DNA of 64,000 nt from Deinococcus peraridilitoris DSM 19664 (lineage in GTDB: Bacteria; Deinococcota; Deinococci; Deinococcales; Deinococcaceae). The DNA lies in the NCBI RefSeq assembly GCF_000317835.1, contig NC_019793.1, positions 3,512,001 to 3,576,000 on the forward strand. Reading direction: 5' to 3'. A model generated the notes under the pieces. That model saw only the letters and a program-made list of their open reading frames with translations. It was not told the DNA's origin and made no database searches. This document shows positions 57,406-64,000 of this stretch, piece by piece; within the stretch, counting starts at the first letter, position 1, and every line of letters begins with the position of its first letter. Both the position numbers and the translations under genes were made by a program.

Positions 57406-58962
57406 GTGGAGGGCTTGTTACTCGCGCGCACCGTTCGTGACCTGCAGGAAAAATTGCCCGTACGGGGTTTGGGCTGGGTCTTTCCCGATGAAACCACCGC
57501 GGCCCTGCTGCTCGAAGGCCTGGGTAACCTGGTACTGAGTTACCGGCCACCTCAGCCAGGCCTGTTCGTGTCGCGTGAGCGGCTGTCCGGTGAGGCCCGT
57601 ACCTCGTTTCAGCGCGTGTTGTCCGGGCGTGCGCGCGGTGAGCTGGTCGGCATCACACAACTCAAGCTCGACCGGGTGGTGCAGCTGTCCTTTTCGGGTG
57701 AGCGCGGATTTGTCGACGTGCCCCCCATGCGTCTGGTGTTCGAGCTGACCGGCCGCAACACCAACATCGTGCTGCTCGAACCGGGCGAAGGCTGGGACGG
57801 GTCCATCGTCGGGGCCGCGCGGGAAATCACCCATTCCCGCAACCGCTTTCGCAGCGTTCGTGTGGGAGGGCGTTACACCCCGCCCCCGCCCTACGAAAAG
57901 TTCGATCCACGCCGCCTCGGAGAAGAGGAGGCGCGTGGACTCTCCGAACTGCCCCTGGGCCGCTGGCGTGACCGCATAGACGGCCTGGGCCTCGGCCTGG
58001 GTGCCGAACTGTGCCGACGTGCCGGCATCCCCCCCGCGCAAGCGCCCGCCGAGCGCTGGCCGGACGCCTTGCGGGCGTTGCGATCGCTGGTCGAGAACCC
58101 GACGGTGCAGGAAGGCGCACTGGCCGAGGGCGTGCGGGAAGCGGTGCGAAGTGAAAAAGCCGAGGCGCTGCGAAAATCCCTTCGTGAGCCCCTCACAAAG
58201 CGGCGGGCGCTGCTGCACAACCAGCTTGGAGACGTCGAACGCGCTCTGCAGGCGTACGAAACGGCGCAGCATGAGCGGAATCAGGCCGACCTGCTGATGG
58301 CCTACGCGCACCGTGTTCCGCCGGGCGCCTTTGAGGTGGAACTGCCCGACTTCTCGGGCGAAGGAAACGTCACACTTTCGCTCGAGCCACACTTCTCGGC
58401 CATGCAGAACGCCGAGAAGCTCTACGCACGTGCGCGGCGGCGCGAAGAAGTCTTTGACCGCCTGGTGCTGCGCGAGCCCGCGCTGCGAGGAGAGCTGTCC
58501 GAAGTCGAGGATCAGCTCGCGCGCCTCGAGCAGCTTGAACTCTCCGAACTCGAGGCGCTTGCACGAGGCGCCGTCTCACCGCGCAGTGACCGCCCGGTGC
58601 TGGGATGGCGTTTTGTCTCACCGTCGGGATTCGAGGTGCTGGTGGGGCGCAACAACAAGGAAAACGACGTCCTGACCCACCGGGTGGGCAAGAGCCTGGA
58701 TTACTGGTTTCACGTGCAGGGCTTTCCGGGTTCGCACGTGCTGGTCCGCACGAACGGACGCGAGCTTGCGCTGCCTGACATCCTGATGGCCGCTTCCGTC
58801 GCCGCTTACCACTCGAAGGCCCGCGGAGACGCGAACGTCGCCGTGGACTATACCCGCGTCAAGAACGTCTGGAAGCCACGGGGTGCACCGGCTGGCAAAG
58901 TCTTGTACACGCAGCAGAAGACCGTGTTTGTCGATCCGGCGCTTCCCGCCGACACCCCCTGA
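57406..58962 (+). CDS. rqcH: Ribosome quality-control protein RqcH (NFACT family)
   Basis: Binds stalled 50S subunits and recruits tRNA-Ala to add alanine tails. 518 residues. Domains in order: NFACT-N (1-180, with [17 protein letters not shown] and [13 protein letters not shown]), a helix-hairpin-helix part, a charged coiled coil (about 255-390) and NFACT-R (about 400-510; [30 protein letters not shown]). A little shorter than Bacillus RqcH. Start GTG 57406 is supported by AGGAG and by the conserved N-terminus. Confidence 0.93.
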   Translation: MEGLLLARTVRDLQEKLPVRGLGWVFPDETTAALLLEGLGNLVLSYRPPQPGLFVSRERLSGEARTSFQRVLSGRARGELVGITQLKLDRVVQLSFSGERGFVDVPPMRLVFELTGRNTNIVLLEPGEGWDGSIVGAAREITHSRNRFRSVRVGGRYTPPPPYEKFDPRRLGEEEARGLSELPLGRWRDRIDGLGLGLGAELCRRAGIPPAQAPAERWPDALRALRSLVENPTVQEGALAEGVREAVRSEKAEALRKSLREPLTKRRALLHNQLGDVERALQAYETAQHERNQADLLMAYAHRVPPGAFEVELPDFSGEGNVTLSLEPHFSAMQNAEKLYARARRREEVFDRLVLREPALRGELSEVEDQLARLEQLELSELEALARGAVSPRSDRPVLGWRFVSPSGFEVLVGRNNKENDVLTHRVGKSLDYWFHVQGFPGSHVLVRTNGRELALPDILMAASVAAYHSKARGDANVAVDYTRVKNVWKPRGAPAGKVLYTQQKTVFVDPALPADTP

Positions 58963-59028
58963 CAAGGCGCTCACAGCATCGTTGGAGGCGTAACGCCACC
59001 GCCATGCGGCGGGCAGCCTGGCAGCTTG

Positions 59029-59034
59029 TACAAT
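59029..59034 (+). promoter_or_regulatory. -10 box upstream of the GNAT leader ORF
   Basis: TACAAT, eight bases before a GTG at 59043. Confidence 0.45.
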
Positions 59035-59042
59035 CGGAGCCT

Positions 59043-59111
59043 GTGGCGCTCCCCTCGTTGCATTTCGTGTCGATTCGTGCGGGCAATCTCCGCGGGCGTC
59101 CCTCGTCATGA
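59043..59111 (+). CDS. Putative leaderless upstream ORF coupled to the GNAT gene
   Basis: 22 codons starting GTG shortly after TACAAT and ending TGA, which overlaps the GNAT start as ATGA. The GNAT ATG has no Shine-Dalgarno, so re-initiation from this ORF would explain how it is translated. The peptide (ALPSLHFVSIRAGNLRGR) has no recognised function. Confidence 0.4.
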   Translation: MALPSLHFVSIRAGNLRGRPSS

Positions 59112-59659
59112 GCGTTGTCGCCCGGTGGGGACGCGTGTCCCTGAAGGTCCTGGTCGACCTTTCGCCCCGTGAATGGCGGCGCTTTTATGCCTACTTCAAG
59201 GACCGCGAAATCGCCGACTGGAATGGCGTGAAGCCCATCCGAATTCCCGAGTGGTTGTTTCAGCGCATCATGCTCGACGAGGAGCGGGCAGGTGAGCGGT
59301 TCGGCTTCGGCATCTACAACGAAGTGGGGCGCTTTATCGGCAGCGTAGAGCTCTATGAACTGCGTCCACCGGCGCCCTCGCGCCCCCGGGAGGGAACGCT
59401 GGGCATCATGATCGGAGAGCGCGACCTGTGGGGACAGGGGTACGGGCGTGACGCGGTTCGGGCGCTGCTGCATTGGGCTTTCGAGGTGCACACCCCGCCC
59501 TTCGTGTCGGTGCGTCTGCGAACCTTCGCGCACAACAAGCGGGCCCAGAGGGCCTTTCTTGCCGCTGGATTCCGTGAGGAGGGTCGGGAGACGCAGCGCG
59601 ATCGTATCGACGTCCTGATGCGTATTCAGCGCGACGACTGGCTTGCCGGAACGTCCTGA
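59108..59659 (+). CDS. GNAT family N-acetyltransferase (RimJ/RimL-like)
   Basis: 183 residues. The acetyl-CoA site is DLWGQGYGRDAVRALLHWAF (Q/R-x-x-G-x-G/A pattern) and the following segment is VSVRLRTFAHNKRAQRAFLAAGFREEG, typical of the RimJ/RimL branch that acetylates amino termini or small amines. The N-terminal region (REWRRFYAYFKDREIADWNG) matches the same branch. Substrate unknown. Confidence 0.9.
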   Translation: MSVVARWGRVSLKVLVDLSPREWRRFYAYFKDREIADWNGVKPIRIPEWLFQRIMLDEERAGERFGFGIYNEVGRFIGSVELYELRPPAPSRPREGTLGIMIGERDLWGQGYGRDAVRALLHWAFEVHTPPFVSVRLRTFAHNKRAQRAFLAAGFREEGRETQRDRIDVLMRIQRDDWLAGTS

Positions 59660-59702
59660 CGCCCCCGATGACGCCCCATTCCACCGAGACTCGGAGAAAC
59701 CT

Positions 59703-60593
59703 ATGAAAGTACTCGTTCCCGATGCAGAACCTTTCTTGCAACTGAAGATGCCCGGCGTGCAGTTTGCGCCTTATCGCCGTGATGCCGATCTCCCGGCTGA
59801 GGCCGAAGGTCTGGTGCTGTGGGGCCTGCCGCGGGGTCGGCGGCAGACGGCCTTCGAACTCCCGTCGCTGCGCTGGGTGCTCACCCTCACGGCCGGAATC
59901 GACCACGTCGTGCATGACCTGCCCGAGCACGTCACGCTTTACAACGCCTCGCGTTTGCATGACGCCGCCGTGGCCCAGCACGCGCTTTCGACCATCCTCG
60001 CCGCCGCCCGTGGCCTCCACCGGGCCCGCGACGCCCAGGCACAGCGTCAGTGGACCCGGCCGCATGACCTCTGGACGCTGCAGGACCGTTCGGTCGTGAT
60101 TTGGGGGCATGGGCACATCGGGAGGCGGCTGGCGGGGATGCTCGAGCCCCTGGGCGCGCGGATCACCGGCCTGCGGTCGGGCAGGGGTCCCGGCGAAATC
60201 CGCCAGGCCCTGGCAGGGGCCGACGTGGTCGTGCTGTTGCTTCCCAGTACCCCGGAAACGCAGGGTCTGGTCAACGCCGAGGTACTCGCGCAGCTGAAAC
60301 CCGGTGCGTGGCTGGCCAATTTCGGCCGTGGCACGCTGGTGGTGACGACGGACCTGCAGGAGGCGCTGACGAATGGGCAGCTGGGCGGCGCCATTCTGGA
60401 CGTCACCGACCCGGAGCCACTTCCCGAAGAAAGCCCACTGTGGTCACTCCCCAACGTGATCATTACGCCTCACGTCGCGTCGGCGACACAGGACATCTTG
60501 CAGCGCGCCGCGATGTTCACGCAGGAGTTTCTGAGTGACCTCCTGCGCGGCGTCGAAATGACCAACCGGGTCGAGCGCCACAAGGGGTATTAA
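59703..60593 (+). CDS. D-isomer-specific 2-hydroxyacid dehydrogenase family protein
   Basis: 296 residues. NAD-binding motif GHGHIGRRLAG with LLLPSTPET downstream, and the catalytic set: Arg in NFGRGTLV, Glu in DPEPLPEE and His in ITPHVAS. ATG 59703 has GGAGA upstream and the conserved MKVLVPD opening. The family reduces 2-keto acids such as glyoxylate, hydroxypyruvate or phosphoglycerate precursors; the substrate is unassigned. Confidence 0.92.
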   Translation: MKVLVPDAEPFLQLKMPGVQFAPYRRDADLPAEAEGLVLWGLPRGRRQTAFELPSLRWVLTLTAGIDHVVHDLPEHVTLYNASRLHDAAVAQHALSTILAAARGLHRARDAQAQRQWTRPHDLWTLQDRSVVIWGHGHIGRRLAGMLEPLGARITGLRSGRGPGEIRQALAGADVVVLLLPSTPETQGLVNAEVLAQLKPGAWLANFGRGTLVVTTDLQEALTNGQLGGAILDVTDPEPLPEESPLWSLPNVIITPHVASATQDILQRAAMFTQEFLSDLLRGVEMTNRVERHKGY

Positions 60594-60654
60594 GCTCATC
60601 TTTGCCCTCATCGCGCTTGCTCATGAGAAGCCGGCTGGTACACTAGCGCTCGAA

Positions 60655-62232
60655 ATGTCCTTAGAACGCAACGACGGCCTTCCTGATTCCCGGCTTCGCC
60701 CCCTCGACGGCGCTCGTGCCGCTCAGGGCATGACGCGGTCCAGTGGCGTTCTGCTGCACCTGACTTCGCTGCCCGGACCGTACGGCATAGGAGAATTCAA
60801 TGAGCACGCATATGCCTGCGTCGACTGGCTTGCTCGGGCCGGACAGCAGTACTGGCAGGTGATGCCGCTTGGCCCGACCGGCTACGGCGACAGCCCCTAT
60901 CAGTCATTCAGTGCGTTTGCCGGCAATCCATACCTGATTTCACTGGACGCCCTGCGGCGCGACGGCCTGCTGAGCGATCAGGATCTGTCCGGTCATCCAG
61001 ACTTCGACCACGACCGTGTTGATTTCGGCGTGCAGTACACGTGGCGCAATGGGGTGTTGCGCCGCGCCTTCGAGCACTTCGAGGCGGGCGCTGGCGCGGG
61101 GTTGACGGGCGACTTCCAGGCCTTTTGCGAAGCCGAGGCCGCCTGGCTCGACGATTACGCGTTGTTCATGGCCCTCAAGGATGCGCATGGTGGACGGGCC
61201 TGGAATGAATGGGACCGCGAGATCCGCACCCGGCAAAGTGCGGCAATGGCCGCGTGGCGCGACAAGCTGGAGCGCGAGGTGCGGCTGTACAGCTTTGTGC
61301 AGTTTCTGTTTTTCCGTCAGTGGAACGCACTGCGCGCTTACGCCCACCAGCAGGGCGTGCAGATCATCGGCGACATTCCGATTTTTGTGGCGATGGATTC
61401 GGCGGACGCGTGGGCCAACCCCGACCAGTTTTATTTCGACGCCGAAGGTCAGCCGTCGGTGGTGGCGGGCGTGCCACCCGACTACTTCTCGGCAACCGGT
61501 CAGCTGTGGGGCAACCCGCTTTACCGCTGGGACGTCATGCAGCAGCAAGGATTCCGCTGGTGGATCGAGCGCATTCAGGGCAGCCTGAAGCTCTACGACG
61601 TGATCCGCATCGACCATTTCCGTGGCTTTGCGGCGTACTGGGAAATTCCCTATCCCGCCGAAAACGCCATGAACGGCCAGTGGGTTCCCGCACCCGGACA
61701 CGCGCTGTTCGAGGCGGTGCGCGGCGCGCTCGGCGAGTTGCCCATCATCGCCGAGGATCTGGGGGTGGTGACCCCGGACGTGGAAGCGTTGCGCGACGAC
61801 TTCGGGTTGCCGGGCATGGCCGTGCTGCAGTTCGCCTTTGGCGGCAATGACTGGGAGAAGAACGCATTTTTGCCTGAAAATTTGCGTCTCAACCAGGTGG
61901 TCTATCCGGGTACGCACGACAACGATACGTCGCTTGGCTGGTGGCACAAGGCGCAGGAGCACGAACGCCGGCACGTAATGCAGTATCTGCCGGACGCCAG
62001 TGATCTGAATTTCGGCTGGCGCCTCACCGAGCTCGCCTGGTCGACACGTTGCGTGCTGGCCGTTGCGCAGCTGCAGGACCTGCTGAACCTGGGCAGCGAG
62101 GCGCGCATCAACCTGCCCGGCAGTCTGGGCGCCCACAACTGGACCTGGCGCGCTCGTCCGGAAGCGTTCAGCTCCGAACTTGCCCGTGATTTGCGCGCGC
62201 TGACCGAGCGTCATGACCGGTTGCCCCGCTGA
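60655..62232 (+). CDS. malQ: 4-alpha-glucanotransferase (amylomaltase)
   Basis: Transfers alpha-1,4-glucan segments and releases glucose. 525 residues, GH77. Landmarks: RSSGVLLHLTSLPGPYGIG (opening), PLGPTGYGDSPYQSFSAFAGNP, the nucleophile Asp in VIRIDHFRGF, the acid/base Glu in IIAEDLGVV and Asp in YPGTHDNDT. TACACT lies ten bases before the ATG. It fits with the maltose-type ABC operon, glgB and glgC. Confidence 0.96.
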   Translation: MSLERNDGLPDSRLRPLDGARAAQGMTRSSGVLLHLTSLPGPYGIGEFNEHAYACVDWLARAGQQYWQVMPLGPTGYGDSPYQSFSAFAGNPYLISLDALRRDGLLSDQDLSGHPDFDHDRVDFGVQYTWRNGVLRRAFEHFEAGAGAGLTGDFQAFCEAEAAWLDDYALFMALKDAHGGRAWNEWDREIRTRQSAAMAAWRDKLEREVRLYSFVQFLFFRQWNALRAYAHQQGVQIIGDIPIFVAMDSADAWANPDQFYFDAEGQPSVVAGVPPDYFSATGQLWGNPLYRWDVMQQQGFRWWIERIQGSLKLYDVIRIDHFRGFAAYWEIPYPAENAMNGQWVPAPGHALFEAVRGALGELPIIAEDLGVVTPDVEALRDDFGLPGMAVLQFAFGGNDWEKNAFLPENLRLNQVVYPGTHDNDTSLGWWHKAQEHERRHVMQYLPDASDLNFGWRLTELAWSTRCVLAVAQLQDLLNLGSEARINLPGSLGAHNWTWRARPEAFSSELARDLRALTERHDRLPR

Positions 62233-62425
62233 GGACGTCCGTCGCGAATGGCCTGGTGACCGCAGCGTGAGACTGCTCGGCCCTGAAGAACAGCTCACCG
62301 CAAAAGCGGAATTATTTGAGTTCGCTGCGACTTTTATCAGTTGTGCGTCAGGGCCCGTTGCTTGAATATGGGCACGCGGAAGTCCCCACGCCTCATGACT
62401 CCAAACGGCTTCCCGGAGGTAGAGC

Positions 62426-62917
62426 ATGAAACAAAGCCATTCCCACCGCATGACCGTTGGCGCCATCCTGGCCCTGGGTGTCCTCACCCTCGGCCTGGGA
62501 GCGGCCCAGAACCGCGTGGAGCCCCAGTCGATCATTGTCGTGGGCACGTCGTGGATTGAAACGGCCGACTTGAGCGGCAACGGCGTGATTACCTACAACG
62601 AATTTCGCCGGGTGGCCTTCAACTGGTTTATCGACGGTGATACGGACGCCAACGACGTCATCAACGCGGCCGAGTACGAGCGTGTGCAGAAAGCCGAGGG
62701 CACCCAGCAGCGCGACGTCGTTGCCCGGCGGACGGCGCTCTTTCGCGCCGCTGACCGTGACCGTGACGGCCAGATCGGTTACTACGAGCTGGCTCGACTG
62801 GCCAGTGCCCGCTTTGCTGCGCTTGACCGCGATAAGGACGGCAACCTCGGCCCGAACGAGCTGAGCTCGGTCCGGGGCAGCTTCGACGTGGCCATCAATC
62901 CCAATCCTGCCCGGTGA
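62426..62917 (+). CDS. Secreted EF-hand calcium-binding protein
   Basis: 163 residues. Signal peptide (VGAILALGVLTLGLGAA-Q). Four EF-hand-like loops: DLSGNGVITYNEF, DGDTDANDVINAAEY, DRDRDGQIGYYEL and DRDKDGNLGPNEL. The first and last two have Asp/Asn at positions 1, 3 and 5 and Glu at 12. GGAGG is upstream. Probably binds calcium outside the cytoplasm; biological role unknown. Confidence 0.9.
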   Translation: MKQSHSHRMTVGAILALGVLTLGLGAAQNRVEPQSIIVVGTSWIETADLSGNGVITYNEFRRVAFNWFIDGDTDANDVINAAEYERVQKAEGTQQRDVVARRTALFRAADRDRDGQIGYYELARLASARFAALDRDKDGNLGPNELSSVRGSFDVAINPNPAR

Positions 62918-62925
62918 ACTCACCA

Positions 62926-62976
62926 CGCGGAGGACAGTCCAGGGTGATCTGGGCTGTCCTCCGCGCTCGTGCGGAT
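62926..62976 (+). terminator. Probable terminator after the EF-hand gene
   Basis: A perfect 12-bp stem (62926-62937 with 62954-62965); a T run follows about ten bases later. Confidence 0.5.
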
Positions 62977-63026
62977 TTTTGAGCGTCGCTCACGGTCCGC
63001 TTCTGGGGTCGGCGATAAGGTAGGGC

Positions 63027-63590
63027 ATGAAGCTTTACACCAAGACTGGCGATCAGGGTGAAACAGGCCTGTACGGCGCCGACCGCGTCAGCAAGGCCAA
63101 CGCGCGCGTTGAAGCATACGGAACGGTCGACGAGGTCAACAGCCTGCTCGGGTTGGTTCGCGCTCACCTCGGCCCCGACGACGGGGTGATTGACCGTGAT
63201 CTTGCGCGGCTGCAGGACGCGCTGTTCGATCTGGGCGCCGACCTCGCCACTCGCGAGGAAAGCCCTTACTCGAAAAATATCAGCCGGATTGACGCGCAAG
63301 ACGTGGCGGAGCTTGAGCAGCAGATCGACCGCTACCACGGCCAGGCGCCTGAGCTGCGTCAATTCGTTCATCCGGGAGGAACGCTCGTGGCGGCAAATCT
63401 GCAAGTCGCGCGCGCTGTGGCACGCCGTGCCGAGCGCGAAGTCGTTCGGCTTTCCCACGACGAGGCGGTGAACGAACACGTGCGGGTTTACCTCAACCGA
63501 CTTTCAGACCTGCTCTTCAGCATGGCGCGCGTCGTGAATGCCCGCGCCGGAATTGCCGAGGAAGCGTGGCACGTCAAGGGACGCCGGTAA
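63027..63590 (+). CDS. Cob(I)alamin adenosyltransferase, PduO/MMAB type
   Basis: Makes adenosylcobalamin from cob(I)alamin and ATP. 187 residues. The N-terminal ATP site is YTKTGDQGETGLYGADRV, with the five-helix-bundle signatures VHPGGTLVAANLQVARAVARRAER and YLNRLSDLLFSMAR. TAAGGT lies five bases before the ATG. No B12-dependent enzyme or riboswitch is nearby. Confidence 0.95.
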   Translation: MKLYTKTGDQGETGLYGADRVSKANARVEAYGTVDEVNSLLGLVRAHLGPDDGVIDRDLARLQDALFDLGADLATREESPYSKNISRIDAQDVAELEQQIDRYHGQAPELRQFVHPGGTLVAANLQVARAVARRAEREVVRLSHDEAVNEHVRVYLNRLSDLLFSMARVVNARAGIAEEAWHVKGRR

Positions 63591-63597
63591 CCGGCCG

Positions 63598-64000
63598 TCA
63601 GTCGGCATGTAAAAATTCGATCAGGGCGTCGGCAACGGCTGCGGCCAGTCGGTCCCGGTAAGCCTCGGTGGCGAGCTTGCGTCCCTCCACCGGGTGTGAG
63701 CCGAAACCCACTTCAATCAGGATGGCCGGGGTCCGGGCATTGCGGATGACATAGAAGATGTTGCTGCCCACCCCCCGGTTTACCGCGCCCGTCGCGGCGA
63801 TCAGCTTGTTCTGTACGAGGTTGGCCAGTTTGCGCGAGTAGGTGACGTTGCTCTGGGTCAGCAGATCGCCCAGCAGATTCTGCGCGACGTTGCTGGCTTC
63901 CTTCGTGAGCTGTTCACCCAGGTTGCCCCCACCGTTTTCGCGGACGGCCAGCGCCCGGTTGGCACTGTCGAGCGGACGCCCGAACACCCAGGTTTCGATG
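63598..64000 (-). CDS. N-acetylmuramoyl-L-alanine amidase, C-terminal part (gene runs off the window)
   Basis: The frame is open to the right edge. The visible 134 codons are the end of an Amidase_3 zinc domain: WVFGRPLDSANRALAVRENGG, VGSNIFYVIRNARTPAILIEVGF with the catalytic Glu, and a closing helix. It cuts peptide stems from glycan strands in the cell wall. The N-terminal part, with other zinc ligands and any targeting domain, is outside the window. Confidence 0.92.
   Translation of the reverse strand, partial: IETWVFGRPLDSANRALAVRENGGGNLGEQLTKEASNVAQNLLGDLLTQSNVTYSRKLANLVQNKLIAATGAVNRGVGSNIFYVIRNARTPAILIEVGFGSHPVEGRKLATEAYRDRLAAAVADALIEFLHAD

Noticed and set aside
60940..62580. 546-codon open frame on - opposite malQ
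   Set aside because: malQ is unambiguous; the reverse frame has no domain and no start signal.
62918..63026. Possible cobalamin riboswitch ahead of the adenosyltransferase gene
   Set aside because: The gap is too short, holds only the preceding terminator, and the message appears nearly leaderless.

Overview
The window looks like a high-GC chromosome segment from Deinococcus or a close relative. The evidence is the gene content (a UvsE-type UV endonuclease, a SulP transporter, a maltose-type ABC operon without its own ATPase, DarA and RqcH) and a recurring leaderless-promoter layout: a TANNNT -10 box ending six bases before the start codon. Leaderless transcripts are known to be common in Deinococcus. 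The genus assignment is inference; no rRNA is present.

Layout. 0-9.6 kb: housekeeping and stress genes (a PQQ-like propeller protein, glgB, hisBH, an MBL hydrolase, an Asp/Glu racemase-like protein, msrA, a MOSC protein). 9.8-19.3 kb: SulP transporter, a discoidin/beta-helix lipoprotein, a NIF3-like protein, tRNA-Val, uvsE, an amidase and pheA. 19.3-26.3 kb: a decayed integrative element lying in the 3' end of a short-chain dehydrogenase gene. It is bounded by 17-bp direct repeats and carries a dead tyrosine recombinase at its right end. Inside are an IS3 element, a PAS protein, a broken IS1-like transposase, a truncated VOC gene and a MarR / VOC dioxygenase / DoxX cassette. 26-40 kb: HAD and PfkB proteins, tsaB, an SLT-like protein, a malEFG-like operon, an AlbA_2-type protein, two secreted paralogues, truD and typA.

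41-49.5 kb is a probable exopolysaccharide locus. A minus-strand operon encodes an NfrB-like family 2 glycosyltransferase fused to a MshEN-type (c-di-GMP-binding) domain, then a membrane-anchored DUF2334 protein, then a GH26-like glycosidase with an overlapping start. A second DUF2334 protein, a lipoprotein, faces it, separated by an IS4 element that has split a palindrome. This is the best candidate for an undescribed system here.

49.8-64 kb returns to core genes: an SpoU methyltransferase, glgC, rlmN, a TPR-SPOR-Rex operon, darA, rqcH, a GNAT, a hydroxyacid dehydrogenase, malQ, an EF-hand protein, a cobalamin adenosyltransferase and a cell-wall amidase cut by the window edge. glgB, glgC, malQ and the maltose-type transporter together point to alpha-glucan uptake and glycogen turnover.
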